Shown here: positions 32,996 to 42,941 of the stretch, piece by piece
How the letters are laid out: every line of letters starts with the position of its first letter
How positions within the stretch are numbered: the stretch's first letter is position 1
Assembly: GCF_000213175.1 (NCBI RefSeq)
Contig: NW_009799100.1
Coordinates: forward strand, 4,095,099-4,159,098
Direction: 5' to 3'
DNA length: 64,000 nucleotides
Source: Neurospora tetrasperma FGSC 2508
Lineage: Eukaryota; Ascomycota; Sordariomycetes; Sordariales; Sordariaceae
Notes under the pieces: model-generated
Seen by the model: the letters and a program-made list of their open reading frames with translations, nothing else
The model's database searches: none
What the model was told of the DNA's origin: nothing
Program-made: the position numbers and the translations under genes

Positions 32996-34930
32996 GAGTG
33001 GTTCTGATGTTTTGTTGCCTACTTCATCCGCTCTTTGAGTCTGGTTGTCAAACTATTGGTTGTCGAGAGGCTAGGCCTGGGACTTGGACGGTAAAACCTC
33101 TGTCTTTGGTGTGTTACCGTACGACCATGATGCTAGGCACTCACTGCCGAAGAAACGGGAGTTTTCCGCGCCAGCCAAGCCCCCAGTGGGTTTCTCCAAT
33201 CGGTGCATAATGCGGTCATGTATTTTACGACGAGAAAATATTGTACATTTCGGATGTCATGATGTAAAAGCCCAGTGACTGGCAGTCTGGGCTTTGAGCG
33301 ACGTTGCGGGAGACATGACGGGACGGACTAGTCGGTATATAAATATGATCAAGATAAACAACTCTGGTCTAGTTTTGATAGCAGACGTTGGCCAACGAAC
33401 ACCCTAATTTCATGTTAGTGGTGATTGTGAATGTGAAAGGGGCAAACGGCAGCATACCGAGAAGGCGATCGAGAACTCAACATATGTCTCGATCCCCATG
33501 GCCAAGGAGTCGGACTGACTTGGTTGAGTGACAGAGAGTGAGCAGAGTTAGGTAGCGGCGCTCCGTGGATATCGACGCTTTCACACCAGACTGGTGATTT
33601 TCCCTGGTCCCTGGATGGATTTGGTTCGTTGTGGCAGGTGCGGCCAACACAGATGTCGAGTGCGGGGAATGCATCACGGCGGGGCCCGGGGACCGTGACC
33701 TTTGCCGCTTCCGGGAACAAACCGACTTGCGCCTGCCACCCAGCAACACTGCACCGTCCATGGCAACAATCCGGGACTGATGGGAAAGGGAAATTTTGAC
33801 GAGGCAGAAATCACAGCCACAAACCTACCTAGTAAATCGAGCATTCACGGCGTCGGTGAATCGCGCACTTGACTGAAGTTCAGTCCTCCATGCATCATGC
33901 TCAACCATGTGGTTGACACGAGTTCTTGTTGTGGTGTGGAGCGCCCAGATTGCCATTCACTGGCATGCCCGAATTGCTTGGTCACATGTGGGGGCCCATT
34001 AGGGCGCCACCACTATGTATTTTAGCCCTCCACAGTTCTTTTCCTTCCTTGTCCTTAGCTTAGCACAATCATCACGCTTCTTGTGCCCACGAGTCCAAGA
34101 GTTCTCTCACTCGACGTACACGCCAGTGCTCGGGGTATCGATTTTCGGGTTAGCGTAATAGATAGTTTCCTGCTGATGTGAAATGATAGTCTATTCTTGT
34201 TCTGATGGTCTTCCGACCTCCTTCTTGGATCGATGTACCCGAGTACCCATGTGTGTCATTACTGCTTAATGAGTCGAGAAATTATGATATGTACTCAGCA
34301 TCACGATGCTTTTCCATTTGACCTTTTCATAAAACTCATTTTTACTTTACTGCACCAGGCCTGGCTTCAAGGCCAAATCACTGATTGATATATGGTAAAC
34401 CGACACACACACACGCCAGTGACGGCACATGCATGCAAAAAAATGGCTTCTTCTCAGATCCTCAATCGTCCAGTTGAACTGGGTTTCACCCTCCCATCAC
34501 CGTCGAGCTCAGCTTTTTTCAGATACAATCACTAGCCTAATTCTTCCCAAATAATGCTTAGAGCAATCCGGGAACTCCTCTTTGAGGGTTCTACAATGAT
34601 CTGTGACAAAAGACTAGTTCGATTTGAAGGAGACATGGTCGTCAGCGAGCCTGAATGGTCTGAGCACTTGCCGGCCCGCTCAACCAACGCTCGCAATCCG
34701 TTCCTTACAACCAATCATCTTTCACTCCTGCATCACTAAATTCTGATTATTTCGACAGCCATGAGTTTCTCCAATGAATGTTGACCCCTACTATAATGTC
34801 TGAACATGGAGAAAAGGGGAGTGACAGGTACACAGCCGAGGGACTACGACGCAAAAGGAGGACCCCGTTTCGAGTGGTGTCATGCGCTCTTAGACTCCTG
34901 ATTGTCAACGTTTATCAACAACTAGTAACT
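32996..34930. other. Intergenic region
   Basis: About 1.9 kb. No supported gene. A short CA repeat lies near 34405. Confidence 0.45.
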
Positions 34931-35025
34931 GCCCGATTAGCTCAGCTGGTTAGAGCGTCGTACTAATATCTTCTTTGAGATATCAAGTTATGCGAAGGTC
35001 AACAGTTCAATCCTGTTATTGGGCA
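34931..35025 (+). tRNA. tRNA-Ile (anticodon AAT), with intron
   Basis: 95 nt with a 21-nt intron after position 37. The acceptor stem GCCCGAT/ATTGGGC, D arm GCTC..GAGC, anticodon stem TCGTA/TGCGA around CT-AAT-A, and T arm AACAG-TTCAATC-CTGTT are all present. A run of nine T follows a few bases later as terminator. Confidence 0.9.
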
Positions 35026-35542
35026 TCTTCTTTTTTTTTCTTTTTTGCGCAACCTGGTTCTACCTACTATTAGCTGAGTCATTCGTTAATAGCATGTCGC
35101 AGATGGTGTGAGTGCATGCATGCCTGTCTTTTTCCCGTCTCCGAGACGTGAATGAACGTTAGAGTAACAACAATCGCAAATATTTTAACTTTTGGTTAAC
35201 GGTTAGAGCACGAGAGGGGAAGAAAAGTTACCTAGGTTTTTTTGTTAGGTCTTTAGAACCGACCCATGTGAAGCTCCTTCCTACCTTTGCGAATTTTATT
35301 ATCAAGCCCGTTCGTTGTTACTTCTTTTACTTGTCTTTATAGAATAACTACTGGAAGTACATGTGTTACCTGACAACGGCACCTCTCTCAATCAAGTGTA
35401 ATTAACAACGTGACTTTCCAGACTATAGGCATATCTTCTCATTCAAAACGACAATGCACTCGTGTCTACTGCAAAAGAGTGAGCAGAACGGAGGGATGCA
35501 ACCCGAAGATATACGTAGAGAAAGGTAAAAAATGCAAAAAAG
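35026..35542. other. Spacer between tRNA-Ile and the 5S gene
   Basis: No gene seen. Confidence 0.5.
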
Positions 35543-35661
35543 ACATACAACACCAGGGATTCGCTGGTCGTCACCGACCCAACTACTAGTCTGGCCCTCA
35601 CTGGCTTATCTATGGGAGAGCGGACGGGATCCCGAGTTTTCCAGTGGGTATGGTCGTATGT
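35543..35661 (-). rRNA. 5S ribosomal RNA gene, intact, dispersed
   Basis: The minus strand reads ACATACGACCATACCCACTG at the 5' end and TGGTGTTGTATGT at the 3' end, 119 nt, with the terminal helix ACATACGACC/GGTGTTGTATGT and the internal block GTAGTTGGGTCGGTGACGAC. A T6 terminator follows on the minus strand (35536-35541). TATA at 35687-35690 is at -29 to -26, where Neurospora 5S genes are known to need it. Single 5S genes scattered among coding genes are characteristic of Neurospora. Confidence 0.95.
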
Positions 35662-36022
35662 GATGATATAACTTCATCTTACCATTTATAAGCTGACATC
35701 GAGGTTCCGGCGACATAAGAGTACAGTAATGTTTCCGCAGGTGCAAAAGATTCGGGCACTATAGGGAACAGCTTGCACTCGCTGGTGACTTACTTCCGTA
35801 CAAGACTCGAAATCCGGACTGCTAAAAAAAAGCTTACAATTAGTAGGCCACTTGAAAAATAGTATTTGTATAAAGGAAAGTTTGCACTTGTAGGGGAAAT
35901 TACTGTGCAAGCCCTTTTTTGCGTGTGGGTGGGCACGACATGACTCGTGAGCCACGAAAAAAAAAACATCAACCTCGAAAAAGAGGTTTGACTCAACCCG
36001 AGCTCGGTTGATACAATGGTTT
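35662..36022. other. Spacer between the 5S and tRNA-Leu genes
   Basis: It holds the 5S TATA box. No other gene. Confidence 0.5.
35687..35690 (-). promoter_or_regulatory. TATA element of the 5S rRNA gene
   Basis: The minus strand reads TTATAAA around this site. Its spacing of -29 to -26 from the RNA start equals that seen at the second 5S gene (39660-39663). Confidence 0.8.
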
Positions 36023-36129
36023 TGACAAGAGTGGGATTCGAACCCACGCCCTTTCGGACCACGGATTTCCTTGAGGAGGATTAAGGGTTTACCTTAACGT
36101 GGCGCCTTAGACCGCTCGGCCATCTTGCC
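36023..36129 (-). tRNA. tRNA-Leu (anticodon AAG), with intron
   Basis: Minus strand, 107 nt with a 27-nt intron. The acceptor stem is GGCAAGA/TCTTGTC; the anticodon stem CCACG/CGTGG encloses TT-AAG-G. The long variable arm (TCCGAAAGGG) is typical of Leu tRNAs; the T arm is GTGGG-TTCGAAT-CCCAC. The intron contains CCTTAA, able to pair with the anticodon loop as in yeast pre-tRNA-Leu. Confidence 0.92.
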
Positions 36130-36880
36130 TGATGATGGTGTTGAGATCTCTGGACCAGCATATGTAGTCAGTGTTGTGACGGCTTACTTCTTATTGAAAG
36201 AAGGTCATCAACGCCAATGGAAGGTACAATTGAGATGTACATAAATCATGTCTGATCTGTGTCCGGCTGAATTCGCTGATTGCGATGAACCCCCATACAA
36301 GCTTGGTAGGCGTCGACATCGCTTCGACCCACCTCCTGATGAAGCTTTGGATAAAGACGCTTCGGGACTTGCGGGTAACTACTACTCATCAAACGCCCCA
36401 AGTCCCTCAACCATCCATTACCCAAACCCCCCACATCATGGGTATATATGAGACGGTTGATTCTCATAGAAGATAATCCCCAGGATGGTACCACAAGGAC
36501 AAGATACCTGGGCATTCCTAATGACGGACCATAAAAACACTAGAAGGGAGTTGGCGCCGAGGAGGGAACTGCGATGAAAGTGGGAAACGGCAACGCGGAC
36601 AGACAATCAGGTTTGACGAGTTTGTTTGTGTAGGATAAGTCTGTATTCTTGTTCATTACCAAATCGGCAATGATGAAAAATACAACGTGAGGGTATCGTG
36701 TAACTCTGCAATGCTCTTGCAGTATCCAATTATGCACCATATGTCCTTCCTTTCCCCCGATTTTGTGATGCTCAATTAACTCAAGGACGTAGACGCCCGA
36801 CTCTCCCAAGGCTCAACTGGATGCCGGGCAGCCAAGCGTGTCTGCGAGTGCTTTACTGACTTTTTCTCCGGATTGGACCT
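36130..36880. other. Intergenic region
   Basis: No gene seen. It includes the 3' flank of the PMP3-family gene. Confidence 0.5.
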
Positions 36881-37306
36881 CTAGTCCCTGCCGGTGGGAT
36901 GCCTGAAGAGGACATACCAGGCGTGGATGACGCCAGGGAACCAGGCCAGGATGGTTAGGAGGATGTTGATCCAAAAGTCAACCTTGAAGCCGCGGTCCAA
37001 GAAGACAGCCAGGGGCGGGATGAAGATGGCAAGAATGAAGAGGATGATGTCGGAAGCGCCGAAGCGTGTCTTAGTGACGGCGGGGGTGTTGGCTACCGAC
37101 TTTTCGTTGCCATAGGTGCTTGCTGTAGTCGGGCGGTTGGTAGCTGGTGTTGTGCCGGCGGCGGCGGTAGTACCAGTTGTGGGATCGGCTTGAGGGTATG
37201 TTGTGCCCGCAGTAGCAGCAGAAGGGGCATCATAATGGGGCTTTTCTGTCGAGGTGTTGGGGATCGAGGAAGGTGCCGCGTATGCTTGTGACATTGAGTT
37301 TTGCAT
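36881..37306 (-). CDS. PMP3 family (UPF0057) small membrane protein
   Basis: A single exon of 141 codons from ATG at 37306; an in-frame ATG at 37294 could also serve. The first 80 residues are a Thr/Ala/Pro-rich hydrophilic tail. Two membrane helices follow: SDIILFILAIFIPPLAVFLD and FWINILLTILAWFPGVIHAW, with the family signature (FIPPLAVFLDRG..FWINILLTILAWFPGVIHAWYV). PMP3 proteins sit in the plasma membrane and help keep membrane potential and tolerance to salt. Members are often about 55 residues, so this is a long-tailed form, as found in several fungi. Confidence 0.92.
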   Translation of the reverse strand: MQNSMSQAYAAPSSIPNTSTEKPHYDAPSAATAGTTYPQADPTTGTTAAAGTTPATNRPTTASTYGNEKSVANTPAVTKTRFGASDIILFILAIFIPPLAVFLDRGFKVDFWINILLTILAWFPGVIHAWYVLFRHPTGRD

Positions 37307-38233
37307 CGTGAAGGCTTGGATGTGGGGTTTCGTAGGGTGCTCGGTTCAGTTCTTGATGTGAATATTAGATGGTGAGGTGACTTCGGTTCACGCAATTAGG
37401 ATGGCGCGGTGGAAGAAAATTAGGTAGATGAAGGTTGATGTTGGTATTGTGGTTTCGGTTCGGTCAATGTATGAATATGGCGTGAATGGGGGGCTGACCT
37501 ATTTCTACCTCCCCAGCAAGACTTGGATTCGTTGTCATTCAATGGAACCACTTCATTTTCCGTCATAATGGAAAGAACCGTGAGATCACCAGTCACCAGA
37601 CCGAAAACTTCCCATCACTTCCGAGTTCGCGACGGTAAGCAAGTTCGAAAGAAGGCGCAACACGACTGTTGTGGCGGATTAAGGGTCCAATGACGTCATG
37701 GGCGAGGACAACGGAACGGCTGGGTCGATCCTTCCCGTCACGCCCGTCACCCCTCACGTCTTTTAGCTACATTCAGTCAATCGCCACTAACGAGCTCCTC
37801 ATTCTGATAGTCTTCCTGTACGTTCCGATTAGTCAATGGAACATCTACACTCGAAGACGAAAGGAAGCAATTGCAGAAGAAGTCTGCGTGATTGTCAGCG
37901 ACGACCGCCGAGCCTCTCGTGCCCTTTATCATAACGGCAAAATCACACGAGACAGCGCGGTCTATCTAACTTGACATCAATCATTAAGAGATTCATTGGC
38001 CTCCAACCACAAGCCATCCAATACTATACTGCCCATACGGGAACGGAGGTCTAGATAGTGTTGAAGCCCAACTTTCAAATTCTCTTGACGCGCATCTCGA
38101 CATGGTCACCGTCTTGACCTTTTAGGGATGTTCTCATAAGTATCTGAACTCGCACCATACTCTCTTTTTGCTCCCCTTCCTCAACCTAATCAAACCAAGA
38201 AAGCCGAGCCCTAGCTTTCCATTGACAGACAAG
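37307..38233. other. Intergenic region
   Basis: No supported gene. A 101-codon frame at 37669-37974 lacks supporting features. Confidence 0.45.
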
Positions 38234-38497
38234 ATGGCGCCTGGACCAACCGTCTCACTCCGGTCTCTCCCAAACATATCATTTTCCGTCTGGCTGGCCA
38301 TGGTTCTGTCACTTTTCAGTCATAGTGCCAATGCTAAACCCGCTCAGCCGCAAACTGTCGGGTATCTTGACCTCATCTTCTTCGTAGAAAGACTGCCAAA
38401 TTGCACCGGCACCCAGATAATTTGCCCGACCCAGTTGCATTGCTCACTCTTTACAGTTCCCTACAGACGCTATCCAGATATTCGCTACAACACGTGA
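38234..38497 (+). CDS. Possible small secreted protein, hypothetical
   Basis: ATG at 38234 in a good context (CAAGATGG) after a pyrimidine-rich leader; 87 codons in one exon. A hydrophobic stretch (WLAMVLSLFSHSANA, about residues 22-37) could be a signal peptide with cleavage after ANA. The remaining 50 residues carry three cysteines. No family is recognised, and no intron was found that would extend it. It may be a real small gene, a truncated one or chance. Confidence 0.35.
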   Translation: MAPGPTVSLRSLPNISFSVWLAMVLSLFSHSANAKPAQPQTVGYLDLIFFVERLPNCTGTQIICPTQLHCSLFTVPYRRYPDIRYNT

Positions 38498-39659
38498 TGT
38501 GCAGTCCTTCCAACCTTTGATGGAACCATGGCTTGTGGCCGGGCTCAATGGTGCGGTAGGGGGGGTTTAGTTGGCGCTTTATACGAGCATCAGGGACTAT
38601 TCGATTCAAGGAGCAGGCTTCGGATATTATTACTGTAGGTAAGTCGGAGCCGTCGACGAAAGGGGTGACTGCTGTGTACAGGCGGCTCTGGGTTCAATGG
38701 TTGGGTGTTTCTGAGCATCTGCTGGCTTCGTCGCAATGTCTAACGCCTAATAACAGCAGTTAGACCGTCACGGCATATCAAGACAGGACTAGGAAACCCC
38801 CCAGAGATTCCTGTATTACCTCCACAAAGCTTTCCTCATGTCCAGAAAGTACATTTCACCCGGCCACAATCGTCAATCCTTCGGATGATTCCCACACCCA
38901 ATTTGCCGTAAATCGCCATGCCACAACTTCTTGGCTTTGCTGCATCCATTACGAAGCGTTAGCCTCGTCCTGCTTCAGCTGTTCAGCAAACCGCTTTGAC
39001 ATTTAATGTAAGGATCGTTGGGACGATACCAGCAGCACCGAAAATCGATGCAATCGCCGCTGCCCTGCTGTAGTGCCCATAGCAGATACGATGCCGGTAC
39101 GGAAAGAGCCTCAATCCATGAGTGGGATTTCCATTTCCGTCATGTACGATCGCACAACTCGCAACCTCATGTTCTCGCGGCATGCGTCTTCAGAGTACGT
39201 GGCGTAGATCTGGACAAGCACGGCGTTCGTTGGGTTCATTGTCGCGAACCGGGCTGGGGACGAACGATAGGAACACAGTAAGTAGAGTAGTTCGAAATGT
39301 TGAGATACTGCACTTTCTGAATAATGAAATATTTGGACAAATTTCGAGTTGATTTGCGCTAGATAGGCCGGAGTGTCAGAGCCTCACTGGTCTTGAGCGC
39401 ATCGACGCTGCCGGATAGGAAGTGTTTGAAGCAGTTGGAGGGAGTGAAATCCTGGAATTTTCCCTCCACCTCTCAGTCACTGCTCGTATGCATTCTCTCA
39501 CATCAGATTTCTATCAACGCCTGACAGGTTCTGCACTAATGTATTTGTTGTCGTCAACTTGTGATAATCGAGTATCGAGTTACTCGTTTTAGATCGGTTC
39601 ACCGTGATAGACATGAGGGAGAAGGAGACAAGCAAAAGAAAGCATGCTAGACCAGCAAA
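38498..39659. other. Intergenic region before the second 5S gene
   Basis: No supported gene. Confidence 0.45.
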
Positions 39660-39663
39660 TATA
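39660..39663 (+). promoter_or_regulatory. TATA element of the second 5S gene
   Basis: TATA lies exactly 29 to 26 bases before the first base of the 5S sequence at 39689. Confidence 0.7.
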
Positions 39664-39688
39664 AGTGCTGGACATATGTAGAATGATC

Positions 39689-39703
39689 ACATACGACCAT
39701 ACC
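39689..39703 (+). rRNA. 5S ribosomal RNA gene, 5' end only (runs into gap)
   Basis: ACATACGACCATACC is identical to the first 15 nt of the intact 5S gene in this window and has a TATA at the expected distance. The rest would fall in the unsequenced gap. Confidence 0.75.
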
Positions 39704-40653
39704 NNNNNNNNNNNNNNNNNNNNNNNNNNNNNNNNNNNNNNNNNNNNNNNNNNNNNNNNNNNNNNNNNNNNNNNNNNNNNNNNNNNNNNNNNNNNNNNNN
39801 NNNNNNNNNNNNNNNNNNNNNNNNNNNNNNNNNNNNNNNNNNNNNNNNNNNNNNNNNNNNNNNNNNNNNNNNNNNNNNNNNNNNNNNNNNNNNNNNNNNN
39901 NNNNNNNNNNNNNNNNNNNNNNNNNNNNNNNNNNNNNNNNNNNNNNNNNNNNNNNNNNNNNNNNNNNNNNNNNNNNNNNNNNNNNNNNNNNNNNNNNNNN
40001 NNNNNNNNNNNNNNNNNNNNNNNNNNNNNNNNNNNNNNNNNNNNNNNNNNNNNNNNNNNNNNNNNNNNNNNNNNNNNNNNNNNNNNNNNNNNNNNNNNNN
40101 NNNNNNNNNNNNNNNNNNNNNNNNNNNNNNNNNNNNNNNNNNNNNNNNNNNNNNNNNNNNNNNNNNNNNNNNNNNNNNNNNNNNNNNNNNNNNNNNNNNN
40201 NNNNNNNNNNNNNNNNNNNNNNNNNNNNNNNNNNNNNNNNNNNNNNNNNNNNNNNNNNNNNNNNNNNNNNNNNNNNNNNNNNNNNNNNNNNNNNNNNNNN
40301 NNNNNNNNNNNNNNNNNNNNNNNNNNNNNNNNNNNNNNNNNNNNNNNNNNNNNNNNNNNNNNNNNNNNNNNNNNNNNNNNNNNNNNNNNNNNNNNNNNNN
40401 NNNNNNNNNNNNNNNNNNNNNNNNNNNNNNNNNNNNNNNNNNNNNNNNNNNNNNNNNNNNNNNNNNNNNNNNNNNNNNNNNNNNNNNNNNNNNNNNNNNN
40501 NNNNNNNNNNNNNNNNNNNNNNNNNNNNNNNNNNNNNNNNNNNNNNNNNNNNNNNNNNNNNNNNNNNNNNNNNNNNNNNNNNNNNNNNNNNNNNNNNNNN
40601 NNNNNNNNNNNNNNNNNNNNNNNNNNNNNNNNNNNNNNNNNNNNNNNNNNNNN
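39704..40653. other. Assembly gap (950 N)
   Basis: 950 unknown bases. Reading frames drawn across it have no meaning. Confidence 1.
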
Positions 40654-40861
40654 TATGATTTTTGCACCTTCTTTTGATTCGTTAACATTCTTACTTTTTC
40701 TCTTTCCTTTCTATTTTATAGCTTCATCATTTCAGTTCAGGTCCCAATGCCGATATACGTATTCTCCTTTCACTCCCGGCAGTATAGTGAAAGTCTTGCT
40801 GCACTCGCCCATTTACCAGGCTTCACGTTCACGGCACTTACCTCCAATGACTAAATATATT
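40654..40861. other. Normal-composition sequence between gap and RIP block
   Basis: About 208 bp with ordinary base composition (CA and TG present), T-rich at the left. No gene assigned. Confidence 0.6.
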
Positions 40862-42941
40862 TAATTAACTATTAATTATAATTTCCCGAAAATAATAGGG
40901 TATTCGAACTCCGGTACTATATAAATATAAACTAATAAAATACAACCTTCGAATTTCGTAAAAAAATAAATAATACTTTAAATAAAAGCGCCCTCTATAA
41001 TTACTATAGTACCCCGGATTTATTGGGTTAAGATTAGGACAATAGGGATTTAGAGATCCCAAATAATATTTTTACTAATAGTAGTATAATACTAATAACC
41101 TTTATTAATAAGGGCGTAGAATAAATTAGTGGATTTAATAATAATTAATATTAAAATTAGTCTTATTTCTATTTAGGTTTTAAATTCTTCTACTTTACTC
41201 AATACTTTAGGGGTAGGCTCTAGTACCCGACTTCGTACTAGAATTACTCTTTTCCCTAGTCCGACTCGGAATTAGAGATTTTAATTATTTGAAACTCTTT
41301 ATTAAATAGCGGAGCTACCTAAATAGTTTAAATATATATTCCTTTACTTTAAGGGTTTATAGTAGGAAGGTAAGGGTATTTAATAATAATATAATTAGTA
41401 GCGCTATAATAAATATATTACCCTTTAGTATAGTACTTATTCCTTTCTTCCTATAATACCTATTTAATTTATCCTTTTTATTAGATAAAAGAGGAATTTT
41501 TACCCCGAGCACTACGAATATTAATTATACTTATAAGGATATTACCGTTAGTATTATATTAAATTCTAAAGGATAGGGTAGAAGGGGAGTTGTAAATCTA
41601 ATATTAAGAATTGGAGCGGCCCGAGCCGGGAGTAATAAGAAAGTATATTTAAAACCGCCGGTTACTCTAATTACTATTCCGAAGGTAGCTTTAATAGAAG
41701 GTTCGGAATTCTATAGTTTTTTCGTATTTATAAATAATATTTTAGAACTATTCTATATAAATAAAGTAATTATTAGAAAATTTAATAGTAAAAAGGTAAT
41801 TATTAAACTTCTTATTAATAGTATAATAGAAGAACCTTAATTTAATACGGCTATCCTAATTATAGCTACTAATTTTTAAAAGTTTGTTATTAAAATTAAT
41901 AAAAAATTCGGAGAATAATTCGCTATCTTTCTACTTTATCTTAGCGAAGTTATTAAAAGCGTAATTTTAAGTATAATAAATACCGAAAACTTACCGGATC
42001 TATTCGAATAATTTAGTCGGATTTTTATTACTAAAAAGGGTATAAGCGGTTTAATAATTCTCTAACCGCTACTATTTATCGATTAGTAAGGTATTAAAGA
42101 TTTCGATTTACACGGCATCGGGATTAATATATAAATTGGCTTTAAAATTTATATTGTACGTTTTAATTAATTTATTATAATAGAAAAGAAAGGTAGTAGG
42201 TTTACTATCCTATTTAAGGAATTCGAACGGCTTCCGTCAGTATAATTTATTAAAATCGCTATTAGATTCTTTATTATTACCTTCGTTAGTTTTAGACTTC
42301 CCTTTATCTTTATTACTATTAGGAGAATCCTATTTAGTAGGATATATAAATTTAGGCTTTAGGGTAGGTTAGAAATAAATAGAGAAAGGGATTATAGATT
42401 TAACCTTCCCCTTTAGCTCTAGGCTAACTTATAGAATTCGGAATAGGTTACTAAGTAAACTAATAGTATTAAGGGGTACTTTAGCGCTCCCTATCGCTAG
42501 AGAATTGTAGGAAGTTTCTATATCGGTATTAATATTATTATTATTATTCAATATAGAAAAAGAAACTATTCTAATATTAGTATAGGCCGCGCTATTAATT
42601 ATAAACTCCTTTTTTCTAATAATTAACTAATAAAAGGGTAGAACCTAATATAAAAGGATAGTAGAGCGATACGCGGGTACTAGCTACTATATATATATTA
42701 AGGTTCTATAAAGAAAGAAAGAAGAAAACGCTACCCTTTAGGTAAGTTAAATACTAGAGTTTAAATAGCCGTACGCTTAGTGCCTTATAGCCTAAGGTAG
42801 TAAGAGAATACTTTAGAAGCCCGGGGCGCTGTAGTACCGCAGTCCGAATCGGCTGGGGCAGTCTTAATACGGTCTGCCGTCTTAGTACTTAAGTCTAGCT
42901 AGTTAGAGCTAGATGCCTTGTCGGGCGCCAGTCCTATAACA
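40862..42941 (-). mobile_element. Ty3/gypsy family B fossil, fragment 1 (LTR and gag side)
   Basis: The right end (42639-42941) is an LTR related to that at 49410-49622: both begin TAGAACCTAATATAA, share TTAAGGTTCTATAAA inside and end CCTATAACA. On the minus strand this puts a TG-starting LTR at the 5' end. The stretch 40866-41300 aligns with 47840-48240 of fragment 2 at a similar distance from the LTR. The rest of the element is missing. Broken throughout. Confidence 0.6.

Noticed and set aside
37669-37974. Plus-strand frame of 101 codons
   Set aside because: It begins with TTG; from the first ATG it is short, and apart from one hydrophobic stretch it shows no family feature.
39665-40864. 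Long frames spanning the N gap
   Set aside because: They are open only because unknown bases give no stops.
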